NCBI GenBank assembly: GCA_032622095.1
Contig: CP136066.1
Location: forward strand, 54,278,609-54,342,608
Length of the DNA: 64,000 nucleotides
Direction of reading: 5' to 3'
DNA from: Siphonodentalium dalli
Lineage: Eukaryota > Mollusca > Scaphopoda > Gadilida > Siphonodentaliidae
The translations under genes were made by a program, and so were the position numbers. The notes beneath the pieces were generated by a model, which was not told the origin of the DNA, did not search any database, and saw nothing but the letters and a program-made list of their open reading frames with translations. Positions 23,801 to 35,774 of this stretch are shown in pieces (the stretch's first letter is position 1; every line of letters starts with the position of its first letter).

Positions 23801-25735
23801 TCAAGATCTTTTGACAGAGAAAAGCTTCCTAGTCAGTCCCACTATTTGGTCAGTTCTAGTGTGACATGAAAACTAGCACTAGTCAGTAGTGGTACTGGAC
23901 TGGGAACCAGTCATCCTATGGTTGAGTTAAAAGTTGATGTATATATTGGTTTATCGATTTTCAAGTTATTTTGACAGAGAAAAGCTTCCTAGTCAGTCCC
24001 ACTAATTGGTCAGTTCTAGTGTGACATGAAAACTAGCACTAGTCAGTAGTGGTACTGGACTGGGAACCAGTCATCTTATGGTTGAGTTAAAAGTATGTCG
24101 TATATATTGGTTTATCTATTTTCAAGATCTTTTGACAAAGAAAAGCTTCCAAGTCAGTCCCACTATTCGGTCAGTTCTGGTGACATAAAAACTAGCACTA
24201 GTCAGTAGTGGTACTGGACTGGGAACCAGTCATCCTATGGTTGAGTCAAAAGTTGATGGATACATTGGTTTATCGATTTTCAAGATCTTTTGACAGAGAA
24301 AAGCTTCCAAGTCAGTTCCACTATTTGGTCAGTTCTGGTGTGATATGAAAACTAGCACTAGCCAGTAGTGGTGTTGGACTGGGAACCAGTCATCTTATGG
24401 TTGAGTCAAAAGTTGATGTATATATTGGTTTATCAATTTTCAAGTTATTTTGACAGAGAAAAACTTCCTAGTCAGTCCCACTAATTGGTCAGTTCTAGTG
24501 TGACATGAAAACTAGCACTAGCCAGTAGTGGTACTGGACTGGGAACCAGTCATCTTATGGTTGAGTTAAAAGTATGTCGTATATATTGGTTTATCAATTT
24601 TCAAGTTCTTTTGACAGAAAAGCTTCCCAGTCAGTCCCACTATTCGGTCAGTTCTGGTGACATAAAAACTACCACTAGTCAGTAGTGGTACTGGACTGGG
24701 AACCAGTCATCCTATGGTTGAGTCAAAAGTTGATGTATACATTGGTTTATCGATTTTCAAGATCTTTTGACAGAGAAAAGCTTCCTAGTCAGTTCCACTA
24801 TTTGGTCAGTTCTGGTGTGATATGAAAACTAGCACTAGCCAGTAGTGGTATTGGACTGGGAACCAGTCATCTTATGGTTGAGTCAAAAGTTGATGTATAT
24901 ATTGGTTTATCTATTTTCAAGATCTTTTGACAGAGAAAAGCTTCCTAGTCAGTCCCACTATTTGGTCAGTTCTAGTGTGACATGAAAACTAGCACTAGTC
25001 AGTAGTGGTACTGGACTGGGAACCAGTCATCTTATGGGTGAGTTAAAAGTTGATGTATACATTGGTTTATCGATTTTCAAGATCTTTTGACATAGAAAAG
25101 CTTCCTAGTCAGTTCCACTATTTGGTCAGTTCTGGTGTGATATGAAAACTAGCACTAGCCAGTAGTGGTGTTGGACTGGGAACCAGTCATCTTATGGTTG
25201 AGTCAAAAGTTTATGTATCTATTTTCAAGATCTTTTGACAAAGAAAAGCTTCCAAGTCAGTTCCACTATTTGGTCAGTTCTGGTGTGATATGAAAACTAG
25301 CACTAGCCAGTAGTGGTGTTGGACTGGGAACCAGTCATCTTATGGTTGAGTCAAAAGTTGATGTATATATATTGGTTTATCTACTTTCAAGATCTTTTGA
25401 CAGAGAAAAGCTTCCTAGTCAGTCCCACTATTTGGTCAGTTCTGGTGTGAAATGAAAACTAGCACTAGTCAGTAGTGGTACTGGACTGGGAACCAGTCAT
25501 CCTATGGTTGAGTCAAAAGTTGATGTATATATTGGTTTATCGATTTTCAAGTTCTTTTGACAGAGAAACTCTTCCTAGTCAGTCCCACTATTTGGTCAGA
25601 TCTGGTGTGAAATGAAAACTAGCACTAGTCAGTATTGGTACTGGACTGGGAACCAGTCATCTTATAGTTTAGTTATCAGTCGACGTTTATATATGTTTGC
25701 CATTTTTTTAAGTTCTTTCAATAGAAAATATTATA
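20890..25735. repeat. Monomer array 5: 30 monomers plus tail 25662-25735
   Basis: 4772 bp fit 30 monomers. Near-identical to array 12. Differences seen are ACATGG at 22151-22156 (array 12 ACTTGG), TTAAGG near 22171 (array 12 TTATGG) and one extra A at 22985. One 157-type monomer near 24087 is a hybrid, with a left edge of that type, a central part like the TATCTATTTTC type, then CTATTCGG of the 157 type. Two 148-bp and two 162-bp monomers are present. Confidence 0.94.
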
Positions 25736-26023
25736 ACACCACTGGCTAGTGCTAGTCAAAACATTCTAATTTCTGGGATGCCTCAAAGAAAATAACACCT
25801 TTGTTCTTATTAACAACAACAGTACTAAAAATATATATAAAAGTCAGGAATGGACAAGATAAACTGTCAAATCTACATGATGAGCTGATACATGGCATTA
25901 ACAGCTTAAGATGCTAATGTGTTTTGTCACATTGATTAGGTATTGTTTTGACAAGTCAACAACCACTGACATCAAAGCTGGAGCATTATGTGTCATTAGA
26001 TAGTCTATTGTTTGTCACAAAGT
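25736..26023. repeat. Leader 6, truncated to 288 bp
   Basis: Ends inside GTCACAAAGT and runs straight into monomer sequence TTGATGTATACATTGG. The right 361 bp of the leader, with the splice-like sites, and the start of the array are absent. AAAGT is shared by the two joined sequences, so the join has 5-bp microhomology. The TATA-like string is retained. Confidence 0.94.
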
Positions 26024-26720
26024 TGATGTATACATTGGTTTATCGATTTTCAAGATCTTTTGACATAGAAAAGCTTCCTAGTCAGTTCCACTATTTGGTC
26101 AGTTCTGGTGTGATATGAAAACTAGCACTAGTCAGTAGTGGTGTTGGACTGGGAACCAGTCATCTTATGGTAGAGTCAAAAGTTGATGTATATATTGGTT
26201 AATCGATTTTCAAGTTATTTTGACAGAGAAAAGCTTCCTAGTCAGTCCCACTATTTGGTCAGTTCTAGTGTGACATGAAAACTAGCACTAGTCAGTAGTG
26301 GCACTGGACTGGGAACCAGTCATCCTATGGTTGAATCAAAAGTTGATGTATATATATTGGTTTATCTACTTTCAAGATCTTTTGACAGAGAAAAGCTTCC
26401 TAGTCAGTCCCACTATTTGGTCAGTTCTGGTGTGAAATGAAAACTAGCACTAGTCAGTAGTGGTACTGGACTGGGAACCAGTCATCCTATGGTTGAGTCA
26501 AAAGTTGATGTATATATTGGTTTATCGATTTTCAAGTTCTTTTGACAGAGAAACTCTTCCTAGTCAGTCCCACTATTTGGTCAGATCTGGTGTGAAATGA
26601 AAACTAGCACTAGTCAGTATTGGTACTGGACTGGGAACCAGTCATCTTATAGTTTAGTTATCAGTCGACGTTTATATATGTTTGCCATTTTTTTAAGTTC
26701 TTTCAATAGAAAATATTATA
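26024..26720. repeat. Monomer array 6: about 4 monomers plus tail 26647-26720
   Basis: Part of the 985-bp unit class. The first monomer lacks its initial ~17 bases. The third begins as GTTGAATCAAAAG (normally monomer 4 of a full unit) but continues as the TATATATTGG...CTACTTTC type that is normally next to last. So an internal block was deleted at about 26338-26350. Confidence 0.93.
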
Positions 26721-27369
26721 ACACCACTGGCTAGTGCTAGTCAAAACATTCTAATTTCTGGGATGCCTCAAAGAAAATAACACCTTTGTTCTTATTAACA
26801 ACAACAGTACTAAAAATATATATAAAAGTCAGGAATGGACAAGATAAACTGTCAAATCTACATGATGAGCTGATACATGGCATTAACAGCTTAAGATGCT
26901 AATGTGTTTTGTCACATTGATTAGGTATTGTTTTGACAAGTCAACAACCACTGACATCAAAGCTGGAGCATTATGTGTCATTAGATAGTCTATTGTTTGT
27001 CACAAAGTGAGAACTTTTCACATCATTAGCAAGTTTGAAGTGAGGGTTTAAATATTCTGCAGAAACTAAATTTTCAGCATAACATCAACTGTAGTGGGCA
27101 GGAAAGCAGCTAGGATTTAATATTATAACAACTTGGGTTTTTTTTCAACATTGGATTATTTTAGGCATCCAAGCTTAAGGTAAGGTATATTAATTTTTTT
27201 ATAATCTTAGATTTGTGTTTAAAATCAATCACAACACATTTTTTTTTTCGATTGTAAAATTTATGGATTTACATTTAATATCATTCATCCAAAAGTAACT
27301 TTTAAAATTAAACAAATGTCCTAAAAAAAAGTTAATAGAAACATTCAGTTGAAATTGTTCTGACATTCA
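26721..27369. repeat. Leader 7 (649 bp)
   Basis: Full-length leader of the common type (ATCAATCACAAC, three ACA triplets). No difference from leaders 8, 10, 11 and 14 was noticed on reading. Confidence 0.93.
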
Positions 27370-29988
27370 AATTGGTTGAGTTAAAAGTTGATATATATAT
27401 ATTGGTTCATCGATTTTAAAGTTATTTTGACAGAGAAAAGCTTCCTAGTCAGTCCCACTATTTGGTCAGTTCTGGTGCAACATGAAACTAGCACTAGTCA
27501 GTAGTGGTACTGGACTGGGAACCAGTCATCTTATGGTTGAGTTAAAAGTTGATGTATACATTGGTTTATCGATTTTCAAGATCTTTTGACATAGAAAAGC
27601 TTCCTAGTCAGTTCCACTATTTGGTCAGTTCTGGTGTGATATGAAAACTAGCACTAGTCAGTAGTGGTGTTGGACTGGGAACCAGTCATCTTATGGTAGA
27701 GTCAAAAGTTGATGTATATATTGGTTAATCGATTTTCAAGTTATTTTGACAGAGAAAAGCTTCCTAGTCAGTCCCACTATTTGGTCAGTTCTAGTGTGAC
27801 ATGAAAACTAGCACTAGTCAGTAGTGGCACTGGACTGGGAACCAGTCATCCTATGGTTGAATCAAAAGTTGATGTAAATAATGGTTTATCTATTTTCAAG
27901 ATCTTTTGACAGAGAAAAGCTTCCTAGTCAGTCCCACTATTTGGTCAGTTCTAGTGTGACATGAAAACTAGCACTAGTCAGTAGTGGTACTGGACTGGGA
28001 ACCAGTCATCCTATGGTTGAGTTAAAAGTTGATGTATACATTGGTTTATCGATTTTCAAGATCTTTTGACAAAGAAAAGCTTCCAAGTCAGTTCCACTAT
28101 TTGGTCAGTTCTGGTGTGATATGAAAACTAGCACTAGCCAGTAGTGGTGTTGGACTGGGAACCAGTCATCTTATGGTTGAGTCAAAAGTTGATGTATATA
28201 TTGGTTTATCAATTTTCAAGTTATTTTGACAGAGAAAAGCTTCCTAGTCAGTCCCACTAATTGGTCAGTTCTAGTGTGACATGAAAACTAGCACTAGCCA
28301 GTAGTGGTACTGGACTGGGAACCAGTCATCTTATGGTTGAGTTAAAAGTATGTCGTATATATTGGTTTAACAATTTTCAAGTTCTTTTGACAGAAAAGCT
28401 TCCCAGTCAGTCCCACTATTCGGTCAGTTCTGGTGACATAAAAACTAGCACTAGTCAGTAGTGGTACTGGACTGGGAACCAGTCATCCTATGGTTGAGTC
28501 AAAAGTTGATGGATACATTGGTTTATCGATTTTCAAGATCTTTTGACAGAGAAAAGCTTCCAAGTCAGTTCCACTATTTGGTCAGTTCTGGTGTGAAATG
28601 AAAACTAGCACTAGCCAGTAGTGGTGTTGGACTGGGAACCAGTCATCTTATGGTTGAGTCAAAAGTTGATGTATATATTGGTTTATCAATTTTCAAGTTA
28701 TTTTGACAGAGAAAAACTTCCTAGTCAGTCCCACTAATTGGTCAGTTCTAGTGTGACATGAAAACTAGCACTAGCCAGTAGTGGTACTGGACTGGGAACC
28801 AGTCATCTTATGGTTGAGTTAAAAGTATGTCGTATATATTGGTTTATCAATTTTCAAGTTCTTTTGACAGAAAAGCTTCCCAGTCAGTCCCACTATTCGG
28901 TCAGTTCTGGTGACATAAAAACTAGCACTAGTCAGTAGTGGTACTGGACTGGGAACCAGTCATCCTATGGTTGAGTCAAAAGTTGATGTATACATTGGTT
29001 TATCGATTTTCAAGATCTTTTGACAGAGAAAAGCTTCCTAGTCAGTTCCACTATTTGGTCAGTTCTGGTGTGATATGAAAACTAGCACTAGCCAGTAGTG
29101 ATATTGGACTGGGAACCAGTCATCTTATGGTTGAGTCAAAAGTTGATGTATATATTGGTTTATCTATTTTCAAGATCTTTTGACAGAGAAAAGCTTCCTA
29201 GTCAGTCCCACTATTTGGTCAGTTCTAGTGTGACATGAAAACTAGCACTAGTCAGTAGTGGTACTGGACTGGGAACCAGTCATCTTATGGGTGAGTTAAA
29301 AGTTGATGTATACATTGGTTTATCGATTTTCAAGATTTTTTGACATAGAAAAGCTTCCTAGTCAGTTCCACTATTTGGTCAGTTCTGGTGTGATATGAAA
29401 ACTAGCACTAGCCAGTAGTGGTGTTGGACTGGGAACCAGTCATCTTATGGTTGAGTCAAAAGTTTATGTATCTATTTTCAAGATCTTTTGACAAAGAAAA
29501 GCTTCCAAGTCAGTTCCACTATTTGGTCAGTTCTGGTGTGATATGAAAACTAGCACTAGCCAGTAGTGGTGTTGGACTGGGAACCAGTCATCTTATGGTT
29601 GAGTCAAAAGTTGATGTATATATATTGGTTTATCTACTTTCAAGATCTTTTGACAGAGAAAAGCTTCCTAGTCAGTCCCACTATTTGGTCAGTTCTGGTG
29701 TGAAATGAAAACTAGCACTAGTCAGTAGTGGTACTGGACTGGGAACCAGTCATCCTATGGTTGAGTCAAAAGTTGATGTATATATTGGTTTATCGATTTT
29801 CAAGTTCTTTTGACAGAGAAACTCTTCCTAGTCAGTCCCACTATTTGGTCAGATCTGGTGTGAAATGAAAACTAGCACTAGTCAGTATTGGTACTGGACT
29901 GGGAACCAGTCATCTTATAGTTTAGTTATCAGTCGACGTTTATATATGTTTGCCATTTTTTTAAGTTCTTTCAATAGAAAATATTATA
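27370..29988. repeat. Monomer array 7: 16 monomers plus tail 29915-29988
   Basis: 2545 bp equal 16 monomers with two 157-bp, one 148-bp and one 162-bp type. It matches array 10 at an offset of 5137, including GTGTGAAATG near 28602, AGTGATATTGG near 29098 and AAGATTTTTTGAC near 29333. One monomer near 28711 has lost HindIII (GAAAAACTTCC). Confidence 0.94.
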
Positions 29989-30637
29989 ACACCACTGGCT
30001 AGTGCTAGTCAAAACATTCTAATTTCTGGGATGCCTCAAAGAAAATAACACCTTTGTTCTTATTAACAACAACAGTACTAAAAATATATATAAAAGTCAG
30101 GAATGGACAAGATAAACTGTCAAATCTACATGATGAGCTGATACATGGCATTAACAGCTTAAGATGCTAATGTGTTTTGTCACATTGATTAGGTATTGTT
30201 TTGACAAGTCAACAACCACTGACATCAAAGCTGGAGCATTATGTGTCATTAGATAGTCTATTGTTTGTCACAAAGTGAGAACTTTTCACATCATTAGCAA
30301 GTTTGAAGTGAGGGTTTAAATATTCTGCAGAAACTAAATTTTCAGCATAACATCAACTGTAGTGGGCAGGAAAGCAGCTAGGATTTAATATTATAACAAC
30401 TTGGGTTTTTTTTCAACATTGGATTATTTTAGGCATCCAAGCTTAAGGTAAGGTATATTAATTTTTTTATAATCTTAGATTTGTGTTTAAAATCAATCAC
30501 AACACATTTTTTTTTTCGATTGTAAAATTTATGGATTTACATTTAATATCATTCATCCAAAAGTAACTTTTAAAATTAAACAAATGTCCTAAAAAAAAGT
30601 TAATAGAAACATTCAGTTGAAATTGTTCTGACATTCA
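29989..30637. repeat. Leader 8 (649 bp)
   Basis: Full-length leader of the common type, followed by the smallest array in the window. Confidence 0.93.
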
Positions 30638-30872
30638 AATTGGTTGAGTTAAAAGTTGATATATATATATTGGTTCATCGATTTTAAAGTTATTTTGACA
30701 GAGAAAAGCTTCCTAGTCAGTCCCACTATTTGGTCAGTTCTGGTGCAACATGAAACTAGCACTAGTCAGTAGTGGTACTGGACTGGGAACCAGTCATCTT
30801 ATAGTTTAGTTATCAGTCGACGTTTATATATGTTTGCCATTTTTTTAAGTTCTTTCAATAGAAAATATTATA
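30638..30872. repeat. Array 8: a single monomer plus tail 30799-30872
   Basis: One 161-bp monomer of the leader-adjacent type (GCAACATGAAACTAG) passes directly into the tail. The join lies within the shared GGACTGGGAACCAGTCATCT stretch, so monomer 1 recombined with the last monomer of a unit. This is the minimal 884-bp unit and shows that leader plus tail are copied without needing a long array. Confidence 0.95.
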
Positions 30873-31160
30873 ACACCACTGGCTAGTGCTAGTCAAAACA
30901 TTCTAATTTCTGGGATGCCTCAAAGAAAATAACACCTTTGTTCTTATTAACAACAACAGTACTAAAAATATATATAAAAGTCAGGAATGGACAAGATAAA
31001 CTGTCAAATCTACATGATGAGCTGATACATGGCATTAACAGCTTAAGATGCTAATGTGTTTTGTCACATTGATTAGGTATTGTTTTGACAAGTCAACAAC
31101 CACTGACATCAAAGCTGGAGCATTATGTGTCATTAGATAGTCTATTGTTTGTCACAAAGT
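30873..31160. repeat. Leader 9, truncated to 288 bp
   Basis: Same truncation and same AAAGT join as leader 6, so it is a copy of one event. It starts the second copy of the 5137-bp tandem duplication. Confidence 0.94.
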
Positions 31161-31857
31161 TGATGTATACATTGGTTTATCGATTTTCAAGATCTTTTGA
31201 CATAGAAAAGCTTCCTAGTCAGTTCCACTATTTGGTCAGTTCTGGTGTGATATGAAAACTAGCACTAGTCAGTAGTGGTGTTGGACTGGGAACCAGTCAT
31301 CTTATGGTAGAGTCAAAAGTTGATGTATATATTGGTTAATCGATTTTCAAGTTATTTTGACAGAGAAAAGCTTCCTAGTCAGTCCCACTATTTGGTCAGT
31401 TCTAGTGTGACATGAAAACTAGCACTAGTCAGTAGTGGCACTGGACTGGGAACCAGTCATCCTATGGTTGAATCAAAAGTTGATGTATATATATTGGTTT
31501 ATCTACTTTCAAGATCTTTTGACAGAGAAAAGCTTCCTAGTCAGTCCCACTATTTGGTCAGTTCTGGTGTGAAATGAAAACTAGCACTAGTCAGTAGTGG
31601 TACTGGACTGGGAACCAGTCATCCTATGGTTGAGTCAAAAGTTGATGTATATATTGGTTTATCGATTTTCAAGTTCTTTTGACAGAGAAACTCTTCCTAG
31701 TCAGTCCCACTATTTGGTCAGATCTGGTGTGAAATGAAAACTAGCACTAGTCAGTATTGGTACTGGACTGGGAACCAGTCATCTTATAGTTTAGTTATCA
31801 GTCGACGTTTATATATGTTTGCCATTTTTTTAAGTTCTTTCAATAGAAAATATTATA
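31161..31857. repeat. Monomer array 9: about 4 monomers plus tail 31784-31857
   Basis: Identical on reading to array 6, including the internal deletion joining the GAATCAAAAG monomer to the TATATATTGG monomer. Confidence 0.93.
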
Positions 31858-32506
31858 ACACCACTGGCTAGTGCTAGTCAAAACATTCTAATTTCTGGGA
31901 TGCCTCAAAGAAAATAACACCTTTGTTCTTATTAACAACAACAGTACTAAAAATATATATAAAAGTCAGGAATGGACAAGATAAACTGTCAAATCTACAT
32001 GATGAGCTGATACATGGCATTAACAGCTTAAGATGCTAATGTGTTTTGTCACATTGATTAGGTATTGTTTTGACAAGTCAACAACCACTGACATCAAAGC
32101 TGGAGCATTATGTGTCATTAGATAGTCTATTGTTTGTCACAAAGTGAGAACTTTTCACATCATTAGCAAGTTTGAAGTGAGGGTTTAAATATTCTGCAGA
32201 AACTAAATTTTCAGCATAACATCAACTGTAGTGGGCAGGAAAGCAGCTAGGATTTAATATTATAACAACTTGGGTTTTTTTTCAACATTGGATTATTTTA
32301 GGCATCCAAGCTTAAGGTAAGGTATATTAATTTTTTTATAATCTTAGATTTGTGTTTAAAATCAATCACAACACATTTTTTTTTTCGATTGTAAAATTTA
32401 TGGATTTACATTTAATATCATTCATCCAAAAGTAACTTTTAAAATTAAACAAATGTCCTAAAAAAAAGTTAATAGAAACATTCAGTTGAAATTGTTCTGA
32501 CATTCA
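31858..32506. repeat. Leader 10 (649 bp)
   Basis: Full-length leader of the common type. It corresponds to leader 7 in the 5137-bp duplication. Confidence 0.93.
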
Positions 32507-35125
32507 AATTGGTTGAGTTAAAAGTTGATATATATATATTGGTTCATCGATTTTAAAGTTATTTTGACAGAGAAAAGCTTCCTAGTCAGTCCCACTATTT
32601 GGTCAGTTCTGGTGCAACATGAAACTAGCACTAGTCAGTAGTGGTACTGGACTGGGAACCAGTCATCTTATGGTTGAGTTAAAAGTTGATGTATACATTG
32701 GTTTATCGATTTTCAAGATCTTTTGACATAGAAAAGCTTCCTAGTCAGTTCCACTATTTGGTCAGTTCTGGTGTGATATGAAAACTAGCACTAGTCAGTA
32801 GTGGTGTTGGACTGGGAACCAGTCATCTTATGGTAGAGTCAAAAGTTGATGTATATATTGGTTAATCGATTTTCAAGTTATTTTGACAGAGAAAAGCTTC
32901 CTAGTCAGTCCCACTATTTGGTCAGTTCTAGTGTGACATGAAAACTAGCACTAGTCAGTAGTGGCACTGGACTGGGAACCAGTCATCCTATGGTTGAATC
33001 AAAAGTTGATGTAAATAATGGTTTATCTATTTTCAAGATCTTTTGACAGAGAAAAGCTTCCTAGTCAGTCCCACTATTTGGTCAGTTCTAGTGTGACATG
33101 AAAACTAGCACTAGTCAGTAGTGGTACTGGACTGGGAACCAGTCATCCTATGGTTGAGTTAAAAGTTGATGTATACATTGGTTTATCGATTTTCAAGATC
33201 TTTTGACAAAGAAAAGCTTCCAAGTCAGTTCCACTATTTGGTCAGTTCTGGTGTGATATGAAAACTAGCACTAGCCAGTAGTGGTGTTGGACTGGGAACC
33301 AGTCATCTTATGGTTGAGTCAAAAGTTGATGTATATATTGGTTTATCAATTTTCAAGTTATTTTGACAGAGAAAAGCTTCCTAGTCAGTCCCACTAATTG
33401 GTCAGTTCTAGTGTGACATGAAAACTAGCACTAGCCAGTAGTGGTACTGGACTGGGAACCAGTCATCTTATGGTTGAGTTAAAAGTATGTCGTATATATT
33501 GGTTTAACAATTTTCAAGTTCTTTTGACAGAAAAGCTTCCCAGTCAGTCCCACTATTCGGTCAGTTCTGGTGACATAAAAACTAGCACTAGTCAGTAGTG
33601 GTACTGGACTGGGAACCAGTCATCCTATGGTTGAGTCAAAAGTTGATGGATACATTGGTTTATCGATTTTCAAGATCTTTTGACAGAGAAAAGCTTCCAA
33701 GTCAGTTCCACTATTTGGTCAGTTCTGGTGTGAAATGAAAACTAGCACTAGCCAGTAGTGGTGTTGGACTGGGAACCAGTCATCTTATGGTTGAGTCAAA
33801 AGTTGATGTATATATTGGTTTATCAATTTTCAAGTTATTTTGACAGAGAAAAACTTCCTAGTCAGTCCCACTAATTGGTCAGTTCTAGTGTGACATGAAA
33901 ACTAGCACTAGCCAGTAGTGGTACTGGACTGGGAACCAGTCATCTTATGGTTGAGTTAAAAGTATGTCGTATATATTGGTTTATCAATTTTCAAGTTCTT
34001 TTGACAGAAAAGCTTCCCAGTCAGTCCCACTATTCGGTCAGTTCTGGTGACATAAAAACTAGCACTAGTCAGTAGTGGTACTGGACTGGGAACCAGTCAT
34101 CCTATGGTTGAGTCAAAAGTTGATGTATACATTGGTTTATCGATTTTCAAGATCTTTTGACAGAGAAAAGCTTCCTAGTCAGTTCCACTATTTGGTCAGT
34201 TCTGGTGTGATATGAAAACTAGCACTAGCCAGTAGTGATATTGGACTGGGAACCAGTCATCTTATGGTTGAGTCAAAAGTTGATGTATATATTGGTTTAT
34301 CTATTTTCAAGATCTTTTGACAGAGAAAAGCTTCCTAGTCAGTCCCACTATTTGGTCAGTTCTAGTGTGACATGAAAACTAGCACTAGTCAGTAGTGGTA
34401 CTGGACTGGGAACCAGTCATCTTATGGGTGAGTTAAAAGTTGATGTATACATTGGTTTATCGATTTTCAAGATTTTTTGACATAGAAAAGCTTCCTAGTC
34501 AGTTCCACTATTTGGTCAGTTCTGGTGTGATATGAAAACTAGCACTAGCCAGTAGTGGTGTTGGACTGGGAACCAGTCATCTTATGGTTGAGTCAAAAGT
34601 TTATGTATCTATTTTCAAGATCTTTTGACAAAGAAAAGCTTCCAAGTCAGTTCCACTATTTGGTCAGTTCTGGTGTGATATGAAAACTAGCACTAGCCAG
34701 TAGTGGTGTTGGACTGGGAACCAGTCATCTTATGGTTGAGTCAAAAGTTGATGTATATATATTGGTTTATCTACTTTCAAGATCTTTTGACAGAGAAAAG
34801 CTTCCTAGTCAGTCCCACTATTTGGTCAGTTCTGGTGTGAAATGAAAACTAGCACTAGTCAGTAGTGGTACTGGACTGGGAACCAGTCATCCTATGGTTG
34901 AGTCAAAAGTTGATGTATATATTGGTTTATCGATTTTCAAGTTCTTTTGACAGAGAAACTCTTCCTAGTCAGTCCCACTATTTGGTCAGATCTGGTGTGA
35001 AATGAAAACTAGCACTAGTCAGTATTGGTACTGGACTGGGAACCAGTCATCTTATAGTTTAGTTATCAGTCGACGTTTATATATGTTTGCCATTTTTTTA
35101 AGTTCTTTCAATAGAAAATATTATA
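32507..35125. repeat. Monomer array 10: 16 monomers plus tail 35052-35125
   Basis: Same length and order as array 7. From 33814 to its end it also matches array 3 from 16451, at offset 17363. It is therefore the left end of the second copy of the ~11.9-kb tract. Confidence 0.94.
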
Positions 35126-35774
35126 ACACCACTGGCTAGTGCTAGTCAAAACATTCTAATTTCTGGGATGCCTCAAAGAAAATAACACCTTTGTTCTTAT
35201 TAACAACAACAGTACTAAAAATATATATAAAAGTCAGGAATGGACAAGATAAACTGTCAAATCTACATGATGAGCTGATACATGGCATTAACAGCTTAAG
35301 ATGCTAATGTGTTTTGTCACATTGATTAGGTATTGTTTTGACAAGTCAACAACCACTGACATCAAAGCTGGAGCATTATGTGTCATTAGATAGTCTATTG
35401 TTTGTCACAAAGTGAGAACTTTTCACATCATTAGCAAGTTTGAAGTGAGGGTTTAAATATTCTGCAGAAACTAAATTTTCAGCATAACATCAACTGTAGT
35501 GGGCAGGAAAGCAGCTAGGATTTAATATTATAACAACTTGGGTTTTTTTTCAACATTGGATTATTTTAGGCATCCAAGCTTAAGGTAAGGTATATTAATT
35601 TTTTTATAATCTTAGATTTGTGTTTAAAATCAATCACAACACATTTTTTTTTTCGATTGTAAAATTTATGGATTTACATTTAATATCATTCATCCAAAAG
35701 TAACTTTTAAAATTAAACAAATGTCCTAAAAAAAAGTTAATAGAAACATTCAGTTGAAATTGTTCTGACATTCA
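35126..35774. repeat. Leader 11 (649 bp)
   Basis: Full-length leader. It corresponds to leader 4 in the large duplication but reads ATCAATCACAAC instead of the private ATCAATAACAAC of leader 4. Confidence 0.93.
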
